A stretch of DNA of 64,000 bases from contig CM037850.1 of assembly GCA_021234535.1 (NCBI GenBank), positions 2,790,001 through 2,854,000 of the forward strand. The letters are read 5' to 3'. Each line of letters opens with the position of its first letter. The first letter of the stretch is position 1. Positions 45,601 through 58,450 of the stretch are shown here, piece after piece. The notes under the pieces are model-generated. The model was not told the origin of the DNA. It made no database searches and worked only from the letters and a program-made list of their open reading frames with translations. The position numbers and the translations under genes were made by a program. The DNA is from Stichopus chloronotus. Taxonomy: Eukaryota; Echinodermata; Holothuroidea; Aspidochirotida; Stichopodidae.

Positions 45601-48424
45601 ATATACAAATAACAATAGCGCAGTAATCAGAATGTACTGATTGACTTCATATGGTTTCAGGTTATAGCTGTTATCTTGCTTTCTCGTAATTTCCAAACAC
45701 AGATTAGGTATATGGGAGTTCAACAAATTAAAAAAAAAGTCAATTACTCTCCGTTGTATTCTTCGATACAAAGTGTTTCCACTGTTTTTCTCTTCCTCCA
45801 GAAGTCCTATCTCCTTGCATGGTTTGCTACACGTTTGACAGAGCCATCACTAGGGTAATTACTGAAATCAGTAGAATACAATTTTATTGACAGCTTTACA
45901 ACTACGAAGTGTAGAAGTATATATTAAAGAGTAAACAAACAAGAAGTTGCCATGAATCGCAACAAGCTGAGGACATTTCAAAATAAAATAAAAAGAATTC
46001 CATATGGAAGCAGGGAGTTTGACGTTCAATTGATGAGCCATAAATATAATTTCAAAGGAGAAAGTGCTGAAAGTGTACTGCTAATACTGTTAATTATGTA
46101 AATGTATTCTACTTAACTACATATAAAGACACTAGACTATGTTGTAGTAAATTTAAAGGCACTAATTTTAATGTGAATACGGTATAAAATACATGCCTTA
46201 GACATTTGCCCCGAACACACTATTTTGCCTTAATACAACTACTACTGCAACTGAAGTCCATCTGGGTCACATATGGGTAATATGATGCCAACGTAGCCTA
46301 CATAGCTGAAACTCATCTGGGACCCATGTGGGTACGTATGTGGACACCATTGTCCAAATGAAGCCCAGATGGGTCTCATCATATTCTGCTAGCTGGGCCT
46401 ATTCTGTCTTAGTTTCTCTTTTTCTTCAATAATTTGCTCACGGACGCCTCAACAATATTATTCATTTCCTGTCCTAACGGGATTGCACCTCGTTTTATGA
46501 GCAATATAATGTTCAGGAGCCTAGCCTATAGGTTATACCATGCAGAGCGTATAGGACCTAACAACAGTAAAGTGAGTAACCAAGCTGACTAGCCAAACTT
46601 TTAAAGGAATTCTCCACCAACCAAAAACTTCACATATATATGAGATTCTTTACCATTCTATCAGTTAAACATAACTATTTTACCAGAGGATACTTCTTTA
46701 GATACGAAATAACCCTTTAAAAGTTGGGCTTCAGCACGAGCCTGAAAATGTGTGACGTAGAACCGACAACAACCGTTTCCATTTCTTGCATTCACAGATA
46801 CATTACGAAAGATACTAACATACTAAGCGCATGAAACGACAGGAGCTGTTACTGTGATGGACATAATATTTAATTGCTTCTTATACGGTAGACGCACCAA
46901 ACCAAGCGAAGGTAAGCTGTGTAATTAGCTCAAAGGTATTTCAATTCTTTATTCGTCGGTCCCAGTTCAATATCATTCACAGACCAACGTCATTTAAGTG
47001 AATCCTTAAACAATTAGGTAGCTCCGAACAATGGTCTATGCCACCCCCTGGTGAAACGAAGGTTTTATCACCAAATAAGAGGTACAGTACGTACTGTAAC
47101 CCACAGCTTGAGCTAAAAATCAAGGGCAATGTTCAATCTAGATTTGCCAGTACTACGTCACAACCGACTGATTTCCAGCAACAGCGAATTCTTTGAGATA
47201 TTTTTTGAAAATGAGAACGGTGACTTGGCTACAATATTGTTTGCATCTTTTTAAAAGTCATAAGAAGCGATGGTGGAGAATCTTTAATAGAAAAAATGCC
47301 AAAATATGTGTTTTTCCAGCATAAATACAGCTTACAGCTTAAGTTAAGTTTGACTGCAAGGAGTATCTCACTCACACAAACTTGGTTAAGAAATAATCCT
47401 ACAATTAAAGTGTATAATCGTCATGTCTTTAGGTTATTTATCATTTGATGACACTGAAGACTAGAAATACCATAGCTGTGGCTGTGAAGAGAGCAGAGAA
47501 GAGTACAATTGCTCGATGGTTGTTAACGTCAACACGTTTCCACATTACAAGCCACATGTGCAGCATACCCAGAGCATTGAAGCTTCCTATGTTAAAACTG
47601 AAATGCAAACGTACGTGAGATAATTATGGCATACCCGATTGGCAATAATTCTAGCAATAGCGATTAGCACAAGTAAACCAAAACAGTTTTTTCGTTACCT
47701 TGGTGACACTGAGCCCAGGAAACACATGGGCTCCATGTAGGTGAATCCATATAAGACCCATATGATTTTGCACCCAATATCACCCATTACCTAGCTAGGT
47801 TTCAATCAAGGACTTTTTTCAACTTTGAAAAAGGTGTATGGACAGAGAAACACGTATTTTTCGAAGTTTTTTATCAAGCGAAAATTCGAATTCATCGGAG
47901 AAACCCTTAATTCAGTATATGTTGAAAAAAAAGGCTGACGCAGAGATTTGCCTCTTCCTGTACACCGTGTAAGAGTGCTTTGTAGATGTAAGAACTGAAA
48001 ATGCCCTTTAGTTTAATGATTCTTGTTAGTAAATACTGGCTGATAGGAAGATCCATGCCATTGCACACACACGACTTAAACGAGCGGATCCAGGATTGTG
48101 AGAAGGGGGGGGGGGGGGCATACACCGTCGTCCGAAAGGGATCGGAGTTTGAATTGTAGATGCGACTTCCCAGCATTAGGGGAGATACTTTTCATATATC
48201 TATTTGGTCATTTTCGGAGTATTTGAAAAAAAGTTAGTCAAAATAAATTATTGGTCATCGAAAAAAGGAAATGGGGGGGGGGGGGGCGTGCTCCACCTGG
48301 TTCAGCGCCGTCATCGATCAGAAAAGTTGTCAACCTTTCCTACTGCATCCAAATCATGAAAGTTTCTGATGAGCTTATTCTTAAGGGTTATATACAAGGG
48401 TCAAGTGTATTCTGTAACCAGCAG
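45601..48424. other. Intergenic stretch, no gene recognised
   Basis: Two patches (46255-46385 and 47715-47805) share GGG-CCATATGGG/CCCATGTGGG-like motifs and probably belong to one dispersed repeat. Poly-G runs lie at about 48106-48118 and 48273-48286. No exon recognised. Confidence 0.45.
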
Positions 48425-48610
48425 AATTTCTATAGAGAGCAGAATGTTCTATAGAGATTGTTACTTACAGAAACTATTTTTAGAAGTTGTAAATTCTACA
48501 GAAACTGCAAATTTCTATAGAGGAATTCAAGCTTTTCTGAAGCAAATCGTTGATTCTGTAAAGTTCTATAGAGCTCTATAGACATCAATAGAAGTCTATA
48601 GAAAACTTTT
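48425..48610. repeat. Second TTCTATAGA-rich patch
   Basis: About ten copies of TTCTATAGA / TCTATAGA in 185 bp, the same composition as 45130-45600. Irregular spacing, non-coding. Confidence 0.65.
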
Positions 48611-50195
48611 GTATCTATTAGAGGGAGAAAAATGTCAGCAATATAGGTACTGATGTCCAAAGTTGACAGCTGCCTTGTTCTGATCAGTTATGACCGTCAC
48701 AGGGTAAAATAGGTACACAGAATGACCCCTCGAACTCTAAACACAGTCCGTGGCGGGTGGGACACTTTGTCCTGTGGAGTGCCTGTCCACGTTAAGGAAT
48801 ATATGTCCTACGGACACTTTTCCAACCTTTTATCTCACTGTAGCTTGTGTCCTAGATCTAGAAGATCACGTAGTGTTCTTGCCCACACAACGGACCATTT
48901 GTTAGGGTATGTGAGTTAAAAAAACATTACATACCCACACCGGCTTCAAAGGTTACAGCGTTTAAACATCTGACGTTATTTGATCTCACAAATCACTTTT
49001 TAGTGTCCTTGATTATTGATGGTTCAAAAAATATCCAACAGGGAAAACTGAGCCAGCTATATGTTATCCGTTTGTATAAGTCAAGCTAATGGCCATTAAC
49101 CTTGAATGAGCTAACATAAGATATTTAAATTAGACATGGGAAATCGAAGATTCGAAGCAAACAGTGGAACCGCAATAAGTCCGTGGGGTGTTTCAATACT
49201 CACCAAGGGAAAACTGATGTGCTGAAAGATCGAGCACAAGGAGAGAGACCAGGCAAGATAATGACAACTGAGGCAGGTGTGGCAATAAATGTTATCCTAA
49301 GGACGGATTTGCCACTGGAACAGACACTATTGTTTTAACAAGCATTTGCAAGACTAAAACAGTGTCCCTTCTATATATGACTATTAATTCATCTGTGATA
49401 TAACAAAAATGAGTACCAATGCGTAGCTCAGCTAGCTTACAAAGCATCTACGAATATGGGAAATAATAAGGCTGGAGTTTATTAGCATTACAAGCATTAC
49501 CAGAAAATTAAAGAATTCAGCATGGTTGTGTAAAAACACCACCGTAAAGAAATATATAATATATGATCATCTAGTTATGCAGCGGCTTGTTAATCTCAGA
49601 TTTAAACAGCCACAGATATCTACTTTGTAGTCAAATTAGATGTTATGTGAAAATGAGATTTCTTTTTCGTCAGTCGTGGTTTGAGAGTATAATGCTCCTT
49701 CCTACAAAAAAGTTATGATGATAAGTGGCATCAATGATGCCCATTGATTGCAAAGGAAATCACGTGATATAGGTTTTACACAGATGACTTTAAAAATTAT
49801 TCAAATACTAATATTGTCCATAGCATTAATAGCAGGGACTATACTTTATTCCCAGCTGCCACTATTAAATGGTAACTTTCTAACAATTTCTTGTTCAGAA
49901 GTCAATGTACTATGATTCCCGCATTTTCAAAAGTTTACGAAAGAACTGGCTTGTACTCTTACAGTTGTAAAAAGCTGTAGAAACCACCCCGTCATTGTTT
50001 ATTTGTTGAAGTGTAGCCTAGTTAAAGAAATGACTTGCATTAGAGGATCGTCAGTCACCACAGTGTCCGCTTCCTCTAATTTGTAAATATTCAGCCACTT
50101 CCCCCTCAAAAAAAAGAAGAAAAAGAATCGTCTATCTGCCGTAATTAACACTCTCATAGGTGAGATTTCTCTGAAAATAAATATGGCGTGGATTT
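48611..50195. other. Intergenic stretch, nothing recognised
   Basis: No exon, RNA gene or element end could be recognised in this stretch. Confidence 0.4.
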
Positions 50196-52175
50196 TTATC
50201 TCATCGCTCTATAGGAGCTAGATGAGATATTGTAGTCACTTGGCTAGTGGAGCTACTTATTGTACTGTGCGCCCATGGTAGAATGGTTGCCATGGAAACG
50301 CTTGGAGTGGATGAGTAGGGGTACCCCATGGTAGAGTGACCATGGGTACATGAGGGTTCTGTTGGGTGGTATAAATGAAAACGTGTCCCAGGCAATGTGT
50401 GTGTGTGTGTGCCTGTGTGTGTGCGTGTGCCGTTGTTTTCGGGTGGGATCGAGGACCGAAACAATAGATTTTAGGTCCTCTGAAGAAAATTCAATAGATT
50501 TCTCCGATCCTCTCAAGATTAACAATAGACAGTCTATTGTTAAGGTTAGGGTTGCGGAAGAAAAAAACAAAAGAAAGCACAATGAGGTCCTCGGAATGAA
50601 TGGAAAACAAAGTGGTGTGTGTGTGCTTCCGGAACTGTCCAAATTGTGGTTTTTCCAGAATAGTTTGAAAAGCATATGAGCGATCAAGTTAAAACTTGGT
50701 AAGGTTTTGCATGACGCCAATATGTTCAAGATGTATTAGTTGTATGGTAAATCGAATCAAATTTGCTGATTTTTCAGGGAAGAAAGCCAATTTTGCCCCA
50801 AAATTGCTATTTCCAGCATATCTTAAGAGAGTATTTAAGCATTTAATGCACAAGTTTGAAAAACGTACCTGAGAATGAAATATTCAAGGTATATCACTTT
50901 TGTAGTAAAGAGAGTGAAATTTGCTGACTTTTGAGGGAAAAGCCAATTTTGCCCCAAAATTGGTATTCCCAGCATATCTTGAGATCTATTAGACCAACGA
51001 ACTTAAAGTATTGTAAGAACTTACCTGAGAACACATTGTTCAAAATAATATTACTGTAATGGTAAATCGAACCAAATTTGCTGATTTTTTAGAAAAAAGC
51101 CAATTTTGCCCCAAAATTGCTAATTCCAGCATATCTTGAGAAGCATTGGAGCATTTAATGCAAAATTTTTCAAAAAAACTTACCTGAGAATAAAATATTC
51201 AAGGTATATCACTTTTGTAGTAAAGAGAGTAAAATTTACTGAGTTTTGAGAAAAAAAGCCAATTTTGCCCCAAAATTTGGATTTCCGGCATATCTTGAGC
51301 ACTATGAGAGTAATAGACTTAAAGCGTTGTAAGGACTTCCCTGAGAACACATACTGTTGAAGACAGTATTACTGTCAAGTTAAATCCAATGGAAAGTGCT
51401 GATTTTTTAGGAAAAAAGGCGAATTTTGCCCCAAAATTTGGATTTCCACCATATCTTGAGAGCTAGTTAAGCAAGTATATGCAAACTTTTGCAAGGCCGT
51501 TTCTATGAACACAATAATGAAGATACAGTATATCACTGTTATAGTAAACTGGTGAAATTGTATGATTGTTTGGTAAAAAAAAATTAAGAGCCAGCATCCG
51601 GGTCAATAGACACCACCTTTTTAACTTTACCCTAAACATCTTTAGCAGAACTGGCCCCTGTTCATAATGTCTTTCAACATCCCTTCTAATTATGAGAACA
51701 TTATTTTTAAATCAAACAATAATTTTAGCAGAACCAGGTCCTGCACAGGTAAATTAGTTAGAGATTAATGTGCAAATAACCCACATGGCTTAGAGGGATG
51801 CTCTTATATCCTGCCCCAACTTTAACCACTACGCCTAACCCACATGGAACAATGTTATAATTGTATAATGTAGCATAGTATGCACAGATACTTTGGAGCC
51901 GTTATTGTTATCGTTACCTGAGCCAAGTAGCACCAGACTATAACCTTAAGTTTGCTACCTTATAGTAGATATCAGTATGGGGATGTTCGGCCCTGCTTAT
52001 CACCATTTTATGCTTGAAGTATATTTCCCTTTCATTTACAACCAGTTCCCCAAACTAGGTCTCTGTGAGATGTGGTTGCAGTAAACTATTCAAAATTCCC
52101 ATGTCCATGCCCTGTATTGGTATCAATGCATGTTGGCGATGAGATACGCAACTCTGTGGATCGCCCTCTTATTTT
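50196..52175 (+). mobile_element. HINE-like family B, most complete copy
   Basis: The 5' motif ATCTCATCGC (50198-50207) is mirrored about 20 bases on by GATGAGATATTG. The conserved 5' module has GGTTGCCATGGAAACGCT and CCATGGTAGAGTGACCATGG, followed by a TG microsatellite (50397-50430). About six ~155 bp tandem units span roughly 50640-51560. The 3' module begins CATCCGGGTCAATAGACACC and ends with GCGATGAGAT (52136-52145), the exact reverse complement of the 5' motif. Subterminal inverted repeats, microsatellite and internal tandem units give a HINE/pearl-like architecture. Open frames through it on either strand are repeat-driven, not genes. Confidence 0.75.
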
Positions 52176-54940
52176 AATCTGTGGGCAGCAAATCTCTCTA
52201 TGGTTATGGATATAAGTATAATCTATGGAATGTTTAGATGCATTTTCAAAACAAAACTTCCCTCAGCGTTAGCAATTCGTGGAAAAACATATTACAGTTA
52301 GATCTAAAATGTTCAAGAAAATAACACTTGAGATGAAGGTTGATATAATACCTCCACTTCACTATCCGATGAACTACTTACAGTACTCTCTCAGTAGTTA
52401 TGTTGTTGTTTTCGTTTTTCGTTTTTCTCTCTAAATATTATAACACAGCTTTTGTAGCCAACAATCGAAGGATATTACTTCCACTAGTGAACTGCCACTT
52501 GTGCAAGTGCAGCTCCCTCGTCCCACAATAAAAGCATAGTATAAATAAAACTTATCATTAAAACATTTTTAACGGAAAGTTCAGCAGGGAATCATTACTT
52601 ATGTAAGCCAAATTGTCTTGTATCCAAACCCGAGTATATTTATGGATATCGATGAAGAATATTGTATCACTTGTCAATTCGATCTGTTCATGCATAACTT
52701 CAGACACATATCTTCTTGGCATTATGGAAGCAGTTGATTCTACAAACGATGTAGTTATAAAAAAATGTTGAAGAGTTGGAAAAACATAAAAGCTCTTAAA
52801 TTTTCCAGTGGATAAAGTCAGTTACATGAACTTCATGATAATGAGAGAAAAATTGTTGCGCCTGGGATGTTGTTTCATAGTACTATGAGTAGACACCCAA
52901 AGGCGAAAAATGGGGCGGGGACGCGAATGGGGAGAAGGACGTGGGTGCACGTCGCGAGTATTCCAAATTTTCAAAAAAATTATCAATTGTGCCTTAAATT
53001 AACATTATCAGGCATCTCACTGTTTGAAATTGTTACTTGTTCACCATATAGAAATCAACGTTTTCTTGTTAATCCTTCAGAGAAAAGGTCTTCTTTCACG
53101 AAAGATACGTGGCACTGAATTAATTGCTGCCCCCCCCCCCCCCCCTAAAAACAGATTTGTTGGTGGAAGGTGTGAAACCCGGAAAGAAAAACAAAACTGT
53201 AAAAAAGAAGATGCTATCTGTCACGTCAACTGTAATGAAAAAAAAAACTGAAGTTTCATTTCTGACCTCATTTTGTAAAACGGCGACTGGTGAAAAGATG
53301 AAGAGAGAGATGTAAGCTTTGCTCATCCATGTACAAATTATTATAGCAATTGACACACAGATCTTAGACAGTTCAGATGACGTTTGCTTCAATTTGACAC
53401 GGTGTTGTTTTAGTTAGTGAAGGTGGACTACAGCGAAAGAAGAACTGAGGTGAAATCTTCTTTCTACACCTACAGTAGCTATGTGTAAATGTGTGTATGT
53501 GATGGAAACTACAACCTATGCTGATATTTGTCTTCCACCATCGTATATTTTGCAGCGTACGTGCACAGGGACAGCAACTACAAGATTCGGACAGTAATTA
53601 TTGAAGAGAGAATACTTGACTTGGTCGTATTTGGCTCCTATATTTTATTCCTACACTTTGAAGGGTAATGCCAATGCTTGCTGTTATATGTATTTTTTAA
53701 GACAAATACGATTGCGTTCACCATGGCCAAAACCTGAATGCACCAATCGGATATGGGGATATTTACCATGTGCGAATGAACACTGAGTACGACGTCTTCC
53801 AGTGTCGTCGTTGTATTGATTGACATAATGTATTGCAAAAACAGACAGAACGTGCGACTGTACAACTATGGACGTGTAGTTGAACGACATCCGCCATTTT
53901 GAAAATTATACCTGTACTGTAGAACCGGTAAGTTTTGCAACCATTTACATATCATCATACCTTTCTCTGAATGGTACATTTCAAGCTGTGGGGTTTGTCA
54001 TGTTGTAGGTTTTTGTGTAGTTCGATAGTCTTCTGTACTTCGATTGTTGTGCAGTAAGACTACAGGCTAGTTAACGTTTCGTTTTCTCTGCTCATTGTGT
54101 GCTGTAGTTATGCTTAACGTTGGCCTGGTCTATTGTTTTTCTGTATGATGGCTGTCATTGTAAACGTCCCTGAGAGATTTATTTGTCATAGTTCATGCGA
54201 TTTGTGGGTTGGGTTTGAAAATTCTGGCGTTTTTTGTGACTTTGTATCTACTTGTAAGTAGTGTGAAAGATTACATTTACAGGAACTTGAGGAATCATTA
54301 AAGAACTGTCCTGTAGGTGTAATGTGGATTGGAATGTTGTTTGCAAGGGACCTAAAAGGGGGGGGGGGGGGCGTCAGTAAAGGTACCAAATCATTTAGAG
54401 GTCTAGAACAGTATCGAAAGCTTGTCTGATAAAGAGGGCGGGGGTTGTTGAAAGAGGGTGCACTCACGAAAGTAAAGGACTGTGGAAAGGGAAAAAGTCT
54501 AAGGGACGATGTAGATATCTAATGGCAGATAGATGTTGCTAAATAGAATTTGGTATCATTTTCTTCAACAAGCTATTAAAAGCCCATTTTTTACCCCTCG
54601 CCACACAATAGTTAAACATCACAAAACATAGCCCTTTAGAAATATTAGCAACTTATTTGCCAGCACCTTCCTTTGAAGATTAACAAAGCATTTTAGTTTA
54701 GTTTAATTTTTCCAAGTGAACTACAGGTAAGCAGGGAAATACTTTTCAGGTTGCCTTTGCCTACTTTTAAGTTTTAACCACAGTCTGGTGTCAGGAACTT
54801 TCTAATATGGCGTCATTTACTTATGTGGCTTACATTCTTGAGTTTGTTTTTGTTTTGATATGGTCCATTTCTTCTCCCCTTGTCGCTCCTTTCTTAAGTG
54901 ATTGTGATTTAACACAAAACATACATTGGCACACAATCAC
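52176..54940. other. Intergenic stretch, no gene recognised
   Basis: Contains a poly-C run (about 53131-53146), a second copy of the dispersed repeat seen at 26220 (53700-53950) and a poly-G run (about 54359-54371). No exon recognised. Confidence 0.45.
53700..53950. repeat. Dispersed repeat shared with 26220-26500
   Basis: The same ordered blocks as at 26220 (ATATTTACCA, TGAGTACGACGTCTTC, GTTGAACGACATCCGCCATTT). Unclassified. Confidence 0.5.
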
Positions 54941-55040
54941 AAAGTCAATTGACTTTCTGGTTCATGGAGGTAAAAGGGTATTTGAGGTCACCAGAGGAGA
55001 AAGTTTGGAAATCTTTAATGGAAGATATCTTCTACATTAT
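54930..55040 (+). repeat. HINE-like family A solo 3' end with repeat fragment
   Basis: The perfect palindrome AAAGTCAATTGACTTT (54941-54956) is followed by CTGG, the same end signature as at 12164-12183 and 24493-24512. Directly after it lies a fragment of the tandem unit (GGAGGTAAAAGGGTATTTG, then AGGTCACCAGAGG). Confidence 0.55.
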
Positions 55041-57383
55041 ATCTACATTTTATGTGACATAACCTCAGTTCCATCCCTATTCAATATGTAAGAGAATAAT
55101 CATTTAGAATACCGGCAAAAAGGAGGTCCTTAAGACCTTCATGGCCTACATGTGACTTTCGATGCTCCAATTATCTAAACTTAATCATGGCTCATAACGA
55201 AAGCCCAATACCTCTTACTTTCAAGAATCTAGATCAAACATTGTGTGACAGGGTGATTGACAGCAATTTGAAACAAATAGATAATCTAATCACCACAGGT
55301 TACACCGTTTACATAAAGCGGTCAAAGGTGTGTAGTTAAGCTGAAACAAAAATAATCCTAAGTAAATCAGTAGGCCTACTCCTACAGCCAAATTCAATGA
55401 CTACAGTGATGGCCCATATAAGCATCAATTGCATGAAAATTTGGGGGAATAAGAAGGGTAGAAAACTGACAGAACCAACAGTACATCACCGATAGTCAAC
55501 AATTTGTTGTGCACTCTCACTACACTATAATATACGGCACATTTGTGGTGTGTGGTGTTCGAGCTCATCATTACCATAATACGTATGTTTGTTGAATGAG
55601 ACCTCTACTGGTTGCCTCTGGCTTATGTAAACTTTGTCCAAGCTTTCTAACGTGTGATGTCATGTTAAAATAGTTTTCAGAGGTTTGTTTCTAGTTCCCC
55701 CAGACCACACGTGACCTCCTCTAAAACCGTTAAGTCACATCTTTTCAATATGGGAGAAATACATGACAGGTTTGTTTTCAGCCGACTTTCCCCTGTTGAT
55801 TTAGAGCGTACCCAAGCAAGTGTATTACACACTCACGTCCATCCCATAGCATCTTGCATAGTCGTAGTAATTGTCTTCATAGTCCTACAAGAGCTTGATT
55901 ATCAACACTAAATGTACTAGCAACAATAATAAAGCGATCTTTTAGATATGTAATATTGTGCCATTCAAATTTCCTTTGAAGTATAAGTCCTCTTCACGAG
56001 CATGAGTAGATACGGCAGTATTTCAGCTCAGGCCACGTCTACCGTGCTTATCATATTATCTCCTTTTCTAATCACATTAGAAATATTAACAACAGTCTCC
56101 TACAGAGTAAGCACTCTTAATTAGCTCTGCAAATTCTACTTCAAACTTAAACGACCTTACCCTAATCTAAGTTGGAAAAACGTGCGAACCTGGTTCTCGG
56201 GAAATCCGCTACAATCGCGGGAAATCCTGCATATCAGGACACACTTTTTTATAAAAAAAGGGGGAAAAACTGGGAAATCTTCAAAGAAACAATATAAAGA
56301 AGACAGAACAGGGAAAATGTTGTTACACACATATTTAAAAGAAGCTCTCTTGATCGTTATTGCTTACGATACTCACATAGGTAAAAAGCGCAGGTTACCT
56401 CTATGCCTAACCACGATCTCCAGTATATCCACAACGACCACGCAAGTTACCAGAAATTATCGCCAGTTTACTTTTAGGCACACTTCAGCTGCCCTACATA
56501 CCCTATGAACCACAGTGCTCACGGATGATTCGCGCGGAGCTCGTGCCCAATTTCATCTCCGTCGTTTCTAGTTTTTTTTTTTTTTTTCTGAACTCAGCAC
56601 AACACATTCTCTGTGCAATTAATGAGAGAGGAGTGTTTTCATAAGTACAAATGTACACAGCATACATACAGTACATAGCGAACAGACCCACGCGGCAGGG
56701 CTTGACCTTTGTACCTTCTTTACGTTTACAGTCGTACACCCAGATGCAATAGTAGCGCCAAACACCTTTCTGGAAAACAAAACGTCACACGCAGTAAAAG
56801 AAATTGCCTCTGTTAAAACATTTTGAAATATGGGGGAGATGAATACTGGGGGAAGATTCTACTGCCTGTTCTACTGCCTGTTAATGGTCACATTTACCAG
56901 GGATAAAAGAGTTCGGTACAAATGTCATGGCCGCAACAGGTGGCTGAATTTGAGTACAATGCGATGACGGTCACAGGTGTTTTGTGTGAGTTTAAATTGG
57001 GGTTAACGTCCAGACTCCAAACTAACAAGCCATTAATTTAGCAAATGAAAAAATGTCAACACTGAAATGGTAAAAGCATACATAGAAATAGATGTTTCGA
57101 AAAGTGAAGCGAGCCGACCAAAAAGCGACTTCAGGGGAACGGAATACACGAGTGTCAATATTCGTGAATGCAAAGAAATTGCCTCTAGAAATAAATGTTT
57201 GAATAAGCTATGAAATGAGCTATTTTACGGAAGATACAGACATTACCATTTTTGGACAGGTGTCGACATTTTTCCAGTTAAAAAACTTTTCTTGGAAACA
57301 TGCTAGGACTTTCCTAAGTCCAACGCGCAGAGCTGTTCGTAAGTAGTATACAGACTGTATATTTGACAATACAGTGGTCTATG
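55041..57383. other. Intergenic stretch, nothing recognised
   Basis: No convincing exon, RNA gene or repeat end was seen. Confidence 0.4.
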
Positions 57384-57390
57384 ATTCTGA

Positions 57391-58443
57391 GCATGGGCGT
57401 CAGCAGGTTTCAGAAATTGAGGGGGACACTATACTATCTAAGTTGAGCGCCACCATTGGTTGGCGCGTAGCGTACCAGAAAATTTTGAGTACCTAAGACC
57501 GCTTAGATCCCAGGAGACGGCCTTCCTGAGTCGTTTTTAGTTACATCAGAACAAGATCTGTGAGAAGAAATTTTGCCTCACAAAACTAAATTCCTACAGA
57601 AAGTACTGGTAGAAAGATGCCGTTCTGACACCAAGGGAGACGAATTACACAGCGTCCATCTCAAACAAAATATTGAAAAAGTGGCGCCGTCACCTCCGGG
57701 ATGAGTGGAGTGGTATATATAAAACATGCATGTAGGTGCGAGACGTCAGTTGTTATGTACCCAGGTATTTTAATAATAATAATAATCAGAAAAAGGCACG
57801 CAGAGCGTGTATAGCGCCTAGCTGGCACTCAACAACAAAGATCTACCATATCCGGCGAATACATGTAGCCTTAATTACGTAACCCCTACACCCCTTTTCG
57901 TCCGTCCAGTCTAAGGGACTGGAGGTAGTGATATGAACATAGTAACTCATCACCATCTACCTGTATGGCTTACCTAATCCGTTGGAACCCATACAAACAA
58001 CATGTGTGCAAGTTCAATTCATTTTCGAATGGTCTCTCCCCCCACCCGAACGAAATAAATGGTCACATTTAGGATATTGAGAGAATGGGAAATAAATGAC
58101 GGTGCAAGTGATGGATGGCAGGGGCCCAGGGAGTCCAGATTTCTTGCAGAATATATGTCACTGAGTCACTCGGTGCTTGTCCGAACACCCAACTTAGGAG
58201 GATTCACCGCAGTGTCAGAAGTTCCCAAAAATCTCTATACGACTGGCTGGTGATCTGGTGAACTCTTCTGCGATTCTCTGTGGATTCAACGCCCAAGTTA
58301 AATTCTGCTTGAATCATATGCGTGTGATTTTTTTTTTTAATAACTGCTCTAAAAAGTGGGTGGGACAAATTATATGATATCCCCTCCACTTTTGAAAGTG
58401 GGGGGACATGTCCCCCCCGTCCCCCACCTGTTGACGCCCATGA
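57391..58443. mobile_element. hAT-like non-autonomous element with TIRs and target-site duplication
   Basis: The left end GCATGGGCGTCAGCAGG (57391-57407) and the right end CCTGTTGACGCCCATGA (58427-58443) are inverted repeats matching at 15 of 17 positions. The element is bounded on both sides by ATTCTGA (57384-57390 and 58444-58450), a 7-bp direct repeat that reads as a target-site duplication. A 7-8 bp duplication suits the hAT superfamily. No transposase frame is present. An AAT run lies inside (about 57773-57787). Confidence 0.75.
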
Positions 58444-58450
58444 ATTCTGA

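Noticed and set aside
50253..50729. A 158-codon minus-strand open frame
   Set aside because: It lies in the family B element, contains the TG microsatellite read as His/Thr repeats, and similar frames occur in the other copies; it is repeat-driven.
54807..55091. A 94-codon frame starting ATGGCGTC with a hydrophobic N-terminus
   Set aside because: It runs through a family A hairpin end and repeat fragment, and no homology or splice structure is visible.
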